From the NCBI GenBank assembly GCA_900313675.1, contig OMSO01000009.1:1-63823 (forward strand): DNA of 63,823 nt, written 5' to 3'. Source of the DNA: an uncultured Fibrobacter sp. (GTDB lineage Bacteria > Fibrobacterota > Fibrobacteria > Fibrobacterales > Fibrobacteraceae). Shown here piece after piece: positions 7,015 to 16,249 of the stretch. How positions within the stretch are numbered: position 1 is the first letter of the stretch; the number at the start of each line of letters is the position of its first letter. The notes under the pieces are model-generated. The model saw only the letters and a program-made list of their open reading frames with translations, was not told where the DNA came from and did not search any database. A program made the position numbers and the translations under genes.

Positions 7015-8379
7015 TTACTTCAGCGCCGCGACTTTCGCCTTCGCGTCGGCCATGGCACGCACCACCAGGGAAGCGCCGTTCGCGCAGTCGCCCACCGCAT
7101 AGATGTGTCGGGCAGGATCCGGGATAATCGCTGTTCGCGGAGTGAGTTGCAAGCCCAGATCGTTCACGATACCGACCGCAGGCACGCCGGTGAATCCCAT
7201 GGCGAGCACCACCAAGTCGGTATCGATGACTTCGGTAGAATTCGGGACTTCGTTTGGCTTGAGGGGGCGACCCTGGGGGGACATTTCCCATTCCACGCGA
7301 ACCGCTTCCACGCCAGCCACGCGACCGTCCTTCACAATGAACTGCTTGGAAGACACATTCCAGCGACGCTCGCCGCCTTCGTGCTGAGCGTAACTCGTGC
7401 GCAGCATGTACGGCCAATCGGGCCACGGCGTAGACGGGGATCGTTCCTCAGGGGGCTTGGGCATGAATTCCACCTGGAGCACGCTTTCGCAGCCTTCACG
7501 GATGGCTTTACCAACGCAGTCGTTACCCGTATCGCCACCGCCAATCACCAACACCTTGCGGCCCTTGGCGCTGAACTTTTCGGGATTTGCTTCGCCCGGC
7601 TTTTCGGCACCGTGCAGAAAATCAAGGGCAAGGAAAATGCCTTCCGCTTCACGGCCCGGGATTTTCAGGTCACGGGCGTTAGGCGTACCGATAGCGAGGA
7701 ACACCTCGTCAAAATTCTTGTGGACATATTCTGCAGCGATGTCCTTACCAATTTCGGTATTGTAAACAAACTTGATTCCGGCGGCTTCGAGCAAAGCGAT
7801 GCGACGGTCGATAATGGACTTGTCGAGTTTCCAGTTCGGGATACCATAGCGCAGTAGGCCTCCTGCCTTCGGTTGCTTCTCGAAGACCGTGACGGCATAG
7901 CCCTTGCGGCGCAAGGCTTCGGCAGCAAACAGGCCCGAAGGACCTGAACCGATGACAGCGGCAGACTTGCCGTTGGGTTCGGCAGTCGGCAACACCACGC
8001 GACCTTCCTCGAAGGCGGTCTCGATGATAAACTTCTCGATCTGGCGAACCATCACCGGATCGTTATGCACGTTGCCGGTACAGGCGGATTCACAGAGCGC
8101 CGGACAAACGCGGCCCGTAAACTCAGGGAAGAAAGCCGTCTTGCTGATGATATCGTAAGCGCGTTCCGCATTCCCGGCAGCAATCGCCGCATTGAATTCA
8201 GGGACAAGGTTACCAAGGGGGCAACCCGCACCATGGCAGAACGGGATTCCGCATGTGTGGCAGCGGCCTGCCTGGCCCACCACTTCTATCGACGTGAGCT
8301 TGCGCTCGACTTCGTTGTTGTCTTTGACACGCTCTTCGACAGGGCGGTAGATGTCTGCGATTCGGTTAATTTGCTGCAT
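7015..8379 (-). CDS. gltD: Glutamate synthase (NADPH) small subunit
   Basis: A 454-residue flavoprotein. The N-terminus carries the two Cys clusters that bind 4Fe-4S centres (AGRCHTCGIPFCHGAGCPLGN and VCPALCESACTGN). It is followed by the FAD-binding GSGPSGLFAAEALRRKGY and the NAD(P)H-binding VIGGGDTGNDCVG. It passes electrons from NADPH to GltB in the GOGAT cycle. GGAG lies a few nt before the ATG. The gene follows gltB on the same strand after a 143-nt, repeat-filled gap. It appears intact even though the upstream gltB frame is broken. Confidence 0.95.
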   Translation of the reverse strand: MQQINRIADIYRPVEERVKDNNEVERKLTSIEVVGQAGRCHTCGIPFCHGAGCPLGNLVPEFNAAIAAGNAERAYDIISKTAFFPEFTGRVCPALCESACTGNVHNDPVMVRQIEKFIIETAFEEGRVVLPTAEPNGKSAAVIGSGPSGLFAAEALRRKGYAVTVFEKQPKAGGLLRYGIPNWKLDKSIIDRRIALLEAAGIKFVYNTEIGKDIAAEYVHKNFDEVFLAIGTPNARDLKIPGREAEGIFLALDFLHGAEKPGEANPEKFSAKGRKVLVIGGGDTGNDCVGKAIREGCESVLQVEFMPKPPEERSPSTPWPDWPYMLRTSYAQHEGGERRWNVSSKQFIVKDGRVAGVEAVRVEWEMSPQGRPLKPNEVPNSTEVIDTDLVVLAMGFTGVPAVGIVNDLGLQLTPRTAIIPDPARHIYAVGDCANGASLVVRAMADAKAKVAALK

Positions 8380-8398
8380 AATAACTCCGTAAAAGCTA

Positions 8399-8522
8399 TG
8401 AGGTCGGCGTTACACGCCTTTGAGGTATGGGGTCGTGCCCCACAGGGGCACTTTGAGTATTATAATCGCGCCAAAGGCGCCAAACCATTACTCAAAGCGA
8501 CCAAAAGGAGCGAGCTCATCCC
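8399..8522. repeat. Structured palindromic repeat in the gltB-gltD gap
   Basis: TGAGGTCG (8399-8406), the stem GGCGT-TAC-ACGCC, TTTGAGGTATG and a GGGG/CCCC stem form copy 1 of an element found again at 37608-37645 and 37733-37799. It is followed by further hairpins: CTTTGAGTA...TACTCAAAG enclosing GCGCC-AAA-GGCGC, and AGCCTTGCTTGCAAGGC, which runs into the gltB 3' end. It may attenuate gltD-nadE or stabilise mRNA ends. Confidence 0.6.
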
Positions 8523-11500
8523 TCAAAGCCTTGCTTGCAAGGCGCGCTCACCTCCTTTCAAAAGTGCGTTCCTGTAATCCACCGGGAATATCTTCACGAA
8601 CTTCGGACGTTCGCTATTCCAGTTTTCGAGAATGCGCTTGCCCTTCTCGCTGCCCGTCGCCTGAACATGCTGGTTGATGATATCGAGAAGTTCGCTTTCG
8701 CTCTCGGTACCCGGAAGCACGCTTTCGAGGTCGGCAGAATCCACATTGCAGCTCAGGTCAAAGTGGCCAGTCTCATCGTAAACGTAGGCAAAGCCACCCG
8801 TCATACCCGCGGCAAAGTTCACGCCCACGCGGCCAAGTACCACTACCCTACCGCCAGTCATGTATTCGCAGCCGTGATCGCCCACGCCTTCGCTGACCAG
8901 GAGCATACCGGAGTTACGGATACCGAAGCGTTCGCCAGCGAGACCGTTGATGAAGATCTTGCCCGAGGTTCCGCCGTAACCGATGACGTTACCTGCAATC
9001 ACGTTGTCTTCGGCCTTGAAGCTTGCGTTGCTAGGCGGACGCACGATAATCTTACCGCCCGAGAGGCCCTTACCCATAAAGTCGTTGGCTTCGCCTTCAA
9101 GGTCCAGCGTAATACCCGGAGCGAGGAATGCACCGAAGCTCTGGCCCGCGACACCCTGCAGGTGAATCTTGATGGTATCTTCGGGAAGGCCCTTCACGCC
9201 AAAGTGTTCGTCCACCTCGCCGGAAAGTTCCGTACCCACCGTACGGTCCACGTTGTGCACCACCGTGCAGAGTTCCACGGCCTTGCCGCTCTTGAGCGTA
9301 TCAGCCACGAAGGGCAACAGTTCACGACGGTCGAAGTTCACTAGTTCTTCCTTCACAAAGTTCTTGTCGAAGGACTTGATGCCGCCATTGACGGTTTCGA
9401 AAATCTTGGAGAAGTCGAGGTTGTGAGCCTTGTAGAAGGCAATCGCCTCGTCGCGTTCCAGGAGGTCGCTGCGGCCGCAGGCTTCGGAGAGGCTCCTGAG
9501 GCCAAGGCTTGCGAGAATCTCGCGGACTTCGTCGGCGATGAAGAAGAGGAAGTTTTCTACGTATTCGGGCTTGCCCGCAAAGCGTTTGCGGTAGTCCGGA
9601 TCCTGCGTAGCAATGCCCATGGGGCACTGGTTCGTATGGCACTTGCGGTCCATCACGCAGCCAAGGCTTACGAGAAGGTTAGTGGCAAAGCCGAATTCTT
9701 CGGCACCCAGGAGGGCGGCCACCACCACGTCGCGGCCCGTCTTGAGCTGGCCATCCACCTGGAGCTTGATGCGTCCGCGCAAGTCGTTGAGCACAAGGGT
9801 CTGTTCCGCTTCGGCAATACCCAGTTCCCACGGGAGTCCGGCATGCTTGATGGAGGTAAGCGGAGATGCACCCGTACCGCCATCGTGACCGGAAATCAGC
9901 ACCACGTCGGCATGGGCCTTCGCGACACCCGCGGCAATCGTACCCACGCCCACTTCGGACACGAGCTTCACGGAAACACGGGCCTTCGGGTTGGCGTTGC
10001 GCAAGTCGTAAATCAACTGCGCCAAGTCTTCGATGGAGTAAATATCATGGTGCGGCGGAGGAGAAATCAGCGACACGTTCGGGATGGAGTGGCGAATGCG
10101 TGCCACGAATTCATTCACCTTGTGCGCCGGCAGCTGGCCACCTTCACCGGGCTTTGCGCCCTGGGCCATCTTGATCTGCAAATCCTTCGCATGGCGCAGG
10201 TAGTCAATCGTCACGCCAAAGCGGCCCGAGGCAACCTGGCGAATCGCGGAGCTACGGATATCACCGTTCGGTGCTGGCGTATCGCGGTCGGGGTCTTCAC
10301 CACCTTCACCGCAGTTGCTCATGGCACCGATGCGGTTCATCGCAATGGCAATGGTCTCGTGGGCCTCAGGGCTCAAAGAACCAAGGCTCATGGCGCCCGC
10401 CACAAAGTGGTGGATAATGGATTCGCGAGACTCAACTTCGCTAATGTCGATAGGGGTCGTTTTCTTGAACTTGAAGAGGCCTCGAAGCGTTGCCTGACGT
10501 TCTGACTGGTCATTGATGAGCTTGCTGTAGACCTTGAACTTCTCGTAGTCGCCACCCTGCACGGCCTGACGGAATGCGGCGAGCGACTGCGGAGTCCACA
10601 AGTGCTTCTCACCTTCCTTGCGGAACGCATACTGGCCGCCCGACTGCAAAACCTTGCTCGCATCGGCAAAGGCGATCTTCTGGCGCTCGCCCACTTCGCG
10701 GGCAATCTCTTCGAGGCCGATACCTTCGATACGGCTTGCCGTACCCGGCAGGAACTTCTCGATGAGTTCGTGGTTTAGGCCCACGGCTTCGAAAATCTGT
10801 GCACTGCGGTAGCTACGGAGCGTGGAGATACCCATCTTCGACATAATCTTGAGAAGGCCCTTGTCCACCGCCTTCACATAGTTTGCAGCAGCCGTCACCG
10901 GGTCCACATCAAGGTCGCCGTTGTGGCACATGTTGGTGAGGCTCTCGAATGCGAGATACGGGTTGATGACCGTCGCACCGTAACCGAGCAACAATGCAAA
11001 GTGCATCACTTCGCGGACTTCACCGGACTGCACAATCAAACCGATTTCGGGGCGAACACCCGCTTCCACCAGGGCACGGTTCACGCAGGCCGTCGCAAGG
11101 AGCGAAGGCATAGGTACGTATCCCCAGTCGATGTTCTTGTCCGAAAGCACGATGATGTCGTAGTTGTCCTGCACGGCACGCACGGCATCGCCGGCGAGGT
11201 TCTGCAGGGCCGCTTCCAGCACGGAACCGTCACCGCCCAGCGGGAACTGCATCTTGAGCACCTTCGCCTTGAACGCCTTGTCGCCAATGTTTTCGAAGCG
11301 ACGGATTTCATCTTCCGTCACAATCGGGCGCGGAATCTTGATAAGGTGTGCCTGCTCCGGAGTTTCTTCCAGAATATTGCCGTGGTTCCCGATGTAGGTC
11401 GTAAGACTCATCACCAGCTCTTCACGAATCGGGTCAATGGGCGGGTTCGTCACCTGGGCGAACAGCTGCTTGAAGTAGTTGAACAGCGGCTGCGGCTTGT

Positions 11501-12984
11501 CCGAAAGTACGGCCAGCGCGGCATCGTTACCCATGGAGCCAATCGGCTCTGCACCGTTCTTCGCCATGGGCTGCAAGATGATGGAGAGGTCTTCGGCAGA
11601 ATAGCCAAAGCGCTTCTGCTGCACCAGAATGTCGTCGGGAACGTCGGACGGGTTGATTTCGCTGAAGAGCCCGCGGACGCTCATCTTGTTCTCGGCAACC
11701 CAGCGGCGGTAAGGCTTGGCACGGGCCACCTGCGCCTTCATTTCCGCATTCTTCAAGATGCGGTGGTTTTCGAGGTCGAGGTAGATAATCTCGCCGGGTT
11801 TCAGACGGCCCTTTTCTTCCACTTCGTCATCGCGGAGGTCGAGCACGCCCGTTTCGGACGCCATCACGAAGAGACCGTCTTTACACAGAGTGTAACGCGC
11901 CGGACGAAGTCCGTTGCGGTCGAGAATCGCACCCGCATTCACGCCATCGCTGAACGCCACGGCAGCAGGGCCATCCCACGGTTCCATGAGCATGGATTCG
12001 TATTCAAAGAACCCGCGCACGTCGCGGCCCAGGTAATGTTTTTTGCCCCAAGCCTGAGGCATGAGCATCATCATCGCATGCGGAAGGCTACGACCCGCAG
12101 CGACGAGGAGCTCAAACATGTTGTCAAGGCTGGCCGAGTCGCTCTGCCCCGCCGGAACGAGCGGCAAAAGCTTCTGCAGGTCATCGCCGATAATATCGCT
12201 CTTCAGGTGCGGCTCGCGGGCGCGCAGGCTGTTGAGGTTACCACGCAGGGTATTGATTTCGCCGTTGTGAGCGAGGTAGCGGAACGGATGCGCGAGCGGC
12301 CAAGTCGGGAAAGTATTCGTAGAATAACGCTGGTGAACAAGCGCAATCGGGCTCTCGAAATCGAGATCGTTCAGGTCCTTGTAGAAACCCTCAATCTGGC
12401 TCGCCAGAAGCAGGCCCTTGTACACGATGCTACGGCGGCTGCAGCTACAAACATACAAGCCCTTGCAAGCCTTTTCCATCAGGCGGCGGGCAACATACAA
12501 CTTAATATCGAATGCACTGTCGGATTCGAAAGCGGAACCGTCAAAGAACACCTGGCGGATATGCGGCAACGTCTCGCGGGCAGTGCGGCCGATCTTGTCG
12601 GCATTCACCGGCACCTCGCGGAAGTTCAGCACCGGCATGCTCTCGGCAGCGGCAATCTCCTTGATCTTCGCGTCAAAGGCATACGCCGCAAGCGTATTCT
12701 CCACAAAGAACATCGCCACGCCGTAGCGGGCAGGCAGCTCAGGGTTCACCTTGCGGAAAAACTTGTGGGGCATAGAAAGCAAGAGACCCGCACCGTCGCC
12801 GGTTTCCGGGTCTCCACCTGCTGCACCGCGGTGCATGAGCCTCTTCAAAACAGTAATGCCCTGCAGCACAATCTGGTGCGAGGCAACATTATTAATATTG
12901 GCGACCAGTATTAATATTGGCGACCAGGCCGACACCGCAGGCGTCGTGTTCGTTCATCGGGTCGTAAAGAGCTTGAGCGTTCAT
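8523..12984 (-). pseudogene. gltB: Glutamate synthase large subunit, frameshifted near the N-terminus by a 19-bp duplication
   Basis: The natural start is the ATG at 12984-12982 (AAAGGA upstream). It reads MNAQALYDPMNEHDACGVGL, where Cys16 is the mature N-terminal nucleophile of the glutaminase domain. At 12927-12890 a perfect 19-bp tandem duplication shifts the frame and the reading ends at TAA after about 30 codons. The other frame, open from about 12935, encodes the rest: SHQIVLQG, HRGAAGGDPETGDGAG, the FMN domain, the 3Fe-4S ligands CVMDRKCHTNQCPMG and the C-terminal GltB beta-helix. With one copy of the repeat the ORF is an exact 1480-residue GltB. As given, an internal GTG start would yield a protein lacking the Cys. 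The last ten residues come from a hairpin repeat. Confidence 0.9.
12890..12927. repeat. Perfect 19-bp tandem duplication inside gltB
   Basis: Two identical adjacent copies, 12890-12908 and 12909-12927 (plus strand TATTAATATTGGCGACCAG). Nineteen is not a multiple of three, so the frame is broken; removing one copy restores it. Confidence 0.95.
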
Positions 12985-13054
12985 ACTCGTCCTTTCCTAA
13001 TTTTGCGAATCATTCTCAAATCCGCGCATTATTCCTATTTTTGCGAAAAGGCTT

Positions 13055-13070
13055 TGCAAAAACCGTGCCA
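13055..13070 (-). promoter_or_regulatory. Sigma-54 promoter of gltB-gltD-nadE
   Basis: On the minus strand TGGCAC-N5-TTGCA is a perfect -24/-12 element, 71 nt upstream of the gltB ATG. Confidence 0.85.
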
Positions 13071-13187
13071 AATTGCGGCACAACCCGCCAATTATTGAAA
13101 AAGCGGAAATAAAATGTAAAACACAAGGAATTTACAGATTTCCCCCATAACCAAGGGTTTCAATTTATGTAAAAGAAATGGCGGTTA

Positions 13188-13202
13188 TTACACTTTTCGT
13201 AA
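13188..13202 (-). promoter_or_regulatory. Candidate activator-binding site of gltB
   Basis: TTAC-N7-GTAA (TTACACTTTTCGTAA on the plus strand) lies about 118 bp upstream of the -24 element. It is almost identical to the site upstream of glnN (TTACATTTTCCGTAA). Confidence 0.5.
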
Positions 13203-13221
13203 TATAAAAAAAAGGGGGGGG

Positions 13222-13262
13222 CTCATTCCCTCCGCCTACAAGCGTAAAAAAGCGGGACTACT
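13222..13262. repeat. Cassette-border-like repeat, copy C
   Basis: CCCTCCGCCTACAAGCG followed by TAAAAAAGCGGGACT. It is a direct repeat of copy B (14022-14060), and the two bracket the two-gene GNAT-like module. An A8G8 run (13206-13221) adjoins it. Confidence 0.5.
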
Positions 13263-13282
13263 ATGACATCATAGGTTATAGA

Positions 13283-13474
13283 TTATGGAATCTTGAACTG
13301 CAGGATTTCATCGGCAGTCAGTTCATCAAATTCTTTTCCCACACGCTCGGCATATCGCCCTAATTCCAGCAGGTTTAACTTGCCTTTAGGAGGGTTTTTA
13401 TAAGGATTCGGAGGAGCCAAGTACTCTTCCATGGAATCCGCCAGAATGACGGCGGGCTTTCTAATTCCACTCAT
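13283..13474 (-). CDS. Small protein partner of the GNAT-like protein (possible antitoxin)
   Basis: A 63-residue protein beginning MSGIRKPAVILADSMEEYL, then a Pro/Lys-rich linker (PPNPYKNPPKGK) and a predicted helical end (LNLLELGRYAERVGKEFDEL). The start at 13474 was chosen because it is an ATG with AGGTCT-type purines upstream and overlaps the end of the GNAT-like gene by 14 nt. No DNA-binding motif is evident. The overlap, small size and flanking repeats suggest a co-inherited pair, perhaps toxin-antitoxin with the toxin first. The function is not known. Confidence 0.6.
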   Translation of the reverse strand: MSGIRKPAVILADSMEEYLAPPNPYKNPPKGKLNLLELGRYAERVGKEFDELTADEILQFKIP

Positions 13475-14018
13475 AGGTATAGACCTCCAGAAGTTTTTGT
13501 GATGCCATCCTGCTAAAAGCAAATTGGTATGGATGCAGAGCACCCAAATAAGTTGCACCTAGAACATCAATATAGTGATTTAACAGCTCTTTGTTAAGGG
13601 CAAAACCATGAATAAATCCGTCATATCCCCATGCAAGGGAACGGTCCGCCGCTATGGCAAAAAGATGCCCCCCAACACCGATGTATTTTTGCTTACCAAA
13701 AGCATGTTTGTTATTTTGCGGAGCGGTACAAGCCCAATGCAAATAGGCGGCCTTTACATCCACGTCATTTCTTACCCCGACAAGCCCTTGAATTTCGTTA
13801 TTTTCCTTCAAGGCAAGGGCAAAGACCTCAACTTCTTTGGGAATTTTGATCCAATTGATTTCCCACCCGTTCTTTTCGTTGAATTTTTCCAGGAAAGACC
13901 TGCTTTCAATCCTGAACACCACAGTTTCCTTGATTTCCCCAGTTTCGGTATCCTTGAGGCAGGGAACAATTTCGTCGAGCCATATGCCGACACCACCAGC
14001 GTTTACGCCATTCTTCAT
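13461..14018 (-). CDS. GNAT-like acetyltransferase, first gene of a repeat-flanked pair
   Basis: This 185-residue protein has an acetyl-CoA-loop-like motif KYIGVGGHLFAIAADRS (about 115-131), followed by GYDGFIHGFALNKELLNHYIDVLGA and a C-terminal YTYEW, which resembles the end of a GNAT fold. The central part (FALALKENNEIQGLVGVRND) fits GNAT beta4. The start has a strong Shine-Dalgarno (GGAGGAAAG) supplied by repeat copy B. It overlaps the 63-residue downstream gene. GC content is below that of gltB and glnN on either side. It could be an acetyltransferase toxin or a small-molecule acetylase; the data do not decide. Confidence 0.6.
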   Translation of the reverse strand: MKNGVNAGGVGIWLDEIVPCLKDTETGEIKETVVFRIESRSFLEKFNEKNGWEINWIKIPKEVEVFALALKENNEIQGLVGVRNDVDVKAAYLHWACTAPQNNKHAFGKQKYIGVGGHLFAIAADRSLAWGYDGFIHGFALNKELLNHYIDVLGATYLGALHPYQFAFSRMASQKLLEVYTYEWN

Positions 14019-14021
14019 CTT

Positions 14022-14060
14022 TCCTCCCTCCGCCTACATGCATAAAAAGGCGGGGCTTTG
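14022..14060. repeat. Cassette-border-like repeat, copy B
   Basis: TCCTCCCTCCGCCTACATGC followed by ATAAAAAGGCGGGGCTTTG. CCGCCT and AGGCGG can pair. It lies immediately upstream of the GNAT-like gene and provides its Shine-Dalgarno. Confidence 0.55.
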
Positions 14061-14227
14061 ATTGTTTTGCTTCGTGTACGAAAAGCATTTTTCTACACAC
14101 TTGTGCACCGAATATAAATTACTAGATGGCGATTGTCAAGAGGTTTTGACAAAAAAAGACTCGTAAATTGTATTTTCTCACGCAAGTGTCGTTTTTTGAC
14201 ACGTGGACGAATATATATTTATCGTGT

Positions 14228-15313
14228 ATGGTGAAAAATCAATACATTTCAAAACGAAAAAACATGCACTCGTTGGCAGAATACCAACGAAAGTTGTGGA
14301 AAAATCCGCAACTCGCATATTTGTTTCTTGAAGTGACCGATTGCTGCAATTTAAAATGCAAGCATTGCGGCAGTGGCTGCCTATCCACAAACCGTAACTA
14401 CTTGCCTTTTGAAACTGCCAAAAAAGTGCTGGACGAAGTCGCCAAGGAATACGATGCATCGCAGATATTCATTTGCATCACAGGCGGCGAGCCTATCTTG
14501 AACAAGGAACTATTCAAGATCATCGCCTATTCCAAACACCTGAATTTTTCTTGCGGAATAACGACCAACGGAACTTTATTGTCAGAAGCCGTCGGTGAGC
14601 AGTTCAAAAAAGCCGGACTTGACACAATTTCTATCAGCTTGGACGGTCTAGAAGAGACTCACAACAACTTTCGATGTTCCCCAAATGCATTCCAACAAGC
14701 GCTGACAGGTATCCGAAATGCGAAAAAAGCTGGGTTATATCCTGAAGTCGTAACCGTCGTCCACAAAAACAATTTGAAAGAACTGGATATCCTATACGAA
14801 TTCCTTTGCGATGAGAAAATCGAATCATGGAAAATTGCGAACATCGAGCCCATCGGCAGAGCAAAAGAGAACTCATCGATGTTCCTCGACGCTCACGAAT
14901 ACAAAATGTTGCTCGATTTCGTCAAACGGACACGATTCCATCCGAACAACAAGATGGAAATTAATTTAGGTTGTTCACACTATCTCGGAATGCAATACGA
15001 GTACATGGTTCGCGATTTTTATTTTCAATGCGGAGCAGGAACTAAAATCGCAAGCGTCATGGCAAATGGCGATATCGGAGCATGTCTGGACATTGAACGA
15101 AACGAATTAACAATACAGGGAAACATTTATAAAGATTCCTTCGTAGATGTTTGGAAAAAACGGTTTGAAATTTTCCGTCAAGACAAGGCGGAATTAAATC
15201 CGCAATGCAAACAATGTAGCGAAAGGGAATTTTGCATGGGAGATTCAACCCATACCTGGAACTTTCAAAACAACGAACCCAATTACTGCGTTTTCAAAAT
15301 GCTGGAGGCATAA
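14228..15313 (+). CDS. Radical SAM/SPASM-type protein of unknown substrate
   Basis: A 361-residue protein. The radical SAM 4Fe-4S motif is C40-NLK-C44-KH-C47, followed by CITGGEP and ISISLDGLEETHNNFR. The C-terminal part has extra Cys (QCGAGTKIASVMANGDIGAC and NPQCKQCSEREFCMG), typical of a SPASM-like auxiliary cluster domain, which is common in peptide and protein modifiers. The start at 14228 is supported by an A/T-rich TATATT 8 nt upstream; MHSL at 14264 is an alternative. The stop is followed after 1 nt by the zinc-ribbon gene, so the two are likely translationally coupled. The gene lies in a low-GC stretch and may be acquired. No precursor peptide was found next to it. Confidence 0.8.
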   Translation: MVKNQYISKRKNMHSLAEYQRKLWKNPQLAYLFLEVTDCCNLKCKHCGSGCLSTNRNYLPFETAKKVLDEVAKEYDASQIFICITGGEPILNKELFKIIAYSKHLNFSCGITTNGTLLSEAVGEQFKKAGLDTISISLDGLEETHNNFRCSPNAFQQALTGIRNAKKAGLYPEVVTVVHKNNLKELDILYEFLCDEKIESWKIANIEPIGRAKENSSMFLDAHEYKMLLDFVKRTRFHPNNKMEINLGCSHYLGMQYEYMVRDFYFQCGAGTKIASVMANGDIGACLDIERNELTIQGNIYKDSFVDVWKKRFEIFRQDKAELNPQCKQCSEREFCMGDSTHTWNFQNNEPNYCVFKMLEA

Positions 15314-15314
15314 T

Positions 15315-16103
15315 ATGCAGGGAAACATAAACAAAACTACGGACAAGGGGAACAAATGTGCCAATTGTCACGCAACATTGCCCAAAAACGCATTGTATTG
15401 TGATGCATGCGGTACAAAGAAAGGCGATGGCAAATTTAAGCCTCAAAGAAATAGACCTAGAGCCATTTATGGTCCACCGATAAGAATTACTCATCACTGT
15501 TCTTCGTGTGGTTATATATGGCAGAAATACGGCATGAGCATAAAGCAGTCTTCAAGTTGCCCCAAATGTGGAGCTTCGTTTGTAGATTATGTAACAGATA
15601 AGCCTAAACTCAAAGGCAACGTTGTTGGCAGTTATTTTGAAAAGAACGAACCTGTTCAAAAAATTTCTGAAACAGAAGTGGAAAAGCTCCTAAATCTGCG
15701 TGAAAAATATAACGCTGACAAACAACGTGTTCTTGAAGGCCATGATGACGATTATTTATCCAAATTAATGATAAAGAATGATTTTTGCGAGTTTAAAAAA
15801 CATGAAGAAGGTAAGAAACTTTCTAATTACGAGGCCGTAAGAATTAATCTGGCTAAAAAGATAATGAATTCCATTGGAATTAAAAATGCGATGCCCACAA
15901 AGCTGACATGTCCAAAATGCAAAGGGCTCTTCGCATGTCAAATAATAAAGTTCAAAAAGAAAGAGGGATCGAACAAAGAAATCATTCCACGAAATAAAAA
16001 AATTCTGGCCATATCAAACAGCCGTATTCGAATTACGAATGGCATGCCGCTAATGTGCTTACAATGCGGTCAGGTATTCAAAATAAACACAAAAGAAAAA
16101 TAA
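15315..16103 (+). CDS. Multi-zinc-ribbon protein
   Basis: A 262-residue hydrophilic, Lys-rich protein with three pairs of CxxC knuckles: CANCHATLPKNALYCDACG (about 14-32), CSSCGY...CPKCG (about 60-85) and CPKCKGLF...CLQCGQVF near the C-terminus. Between them is a charged helical region (EVEKLLNLREKYNADKQRV). Such ribbons usually bind nucleic acid or proteins. It begins 1 nt after the radical SAM gene and has the same low GC, so the pair probably moves and works together. The function is unknown. Confidence 0.6.
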   Translation: MQGNINKTTDKGNKCANCHATLPKNALYCDACGTKKGDGKFKPQRNRPRAIYGPPIRITHHCSSCGYIWQKYGMSIKQSSSCPKCGASFVDYVTDKPKLKGNVVGSYFEKNEPVQKISETEVEKLLNLREKYNADKQRVLEGHDDDYLSKLMIKNDFCEFKKHEEGKKLSNYEAVRINLAKKIMNSIGIKNAMPTKLTCPKCKGLFACQIIKFKKKEGSNKEIIPRNKKILAISNSRIRITNGMPLMCLQCGQVFKINTKEK

Positions 16104-16140
16104 GGAACATTGTTCCGTAAAACGTTGATTCGCCCTTATT

Positions 16141-16155
16141 TTACATTTTCCGTAA
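16141..16155 (+). promoter_or_regulatory. Candidate activator-binding site of glnN
   Basis: TTACATTTTCCGTAA (TTAC-N7-GTAA) lies about 95 bp upstream of the -24 element. Related half-sites are TTGTTCCGTAA (about 16120-16130) and TCATTTTCTGTAA (about 16190-16202). Confidence 0.5.
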
Positions 16156-16249
16156 CAACAGCTTTGGTTTTTCAGTTTTTGAAAAGCACTCATTTTCTGT
16201 AACCAGTCAAATTTCCAGCAAAATCGCGCAATTTCGCCGTTTTCACTTT

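Noticed and set aside
8397..8530. A CRISPR array or tRNA in the hairpin-rich gap
   Set aside because: The palindromes are not regularly spaced identical repeats, and no cloverleaf or CCA end could be drawn. No cas genes were seen.
10923..12914. Long plus-strand ORF (663 codons) opposite gltB
   Set aside because: It is antisense to a clear GltB with conserved motifs; high GC3 leaves the opposite frame open. Similar shadows opposite nadE (5347-6705), HAL (21932-23791), the ANL fusion (25581-27155), glnN (16671-18308), amt (3533-4849) and argH (30076-31599) were rejected for the same reason.
12890..12935. Programmed frameshifting in gltB
   Set aside because: No slippery heptamer or pseudoknot is visible; a 19-bp exact tandem copy is better explained by duplication.
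13206..13221. A8G8 run as a phase-variable tract
   Set aside because: It lies between genes, more than 130 nt upstream of the gltB promoter, so a length change has no obvious coding effect. The C9 run at 45432-45440 is also intergenic.
13222..14060. A classical integron cassette
   Set aside because: The border repeats lack recognisable attC core sequences and no integron integrase is in the window.
14060..15313. A RiPP cluster with a precursor peptide
   Set aside because: The short reading frames upstream of the radical SAM gene (for example MAIVKRF) have no leader-core pattern.
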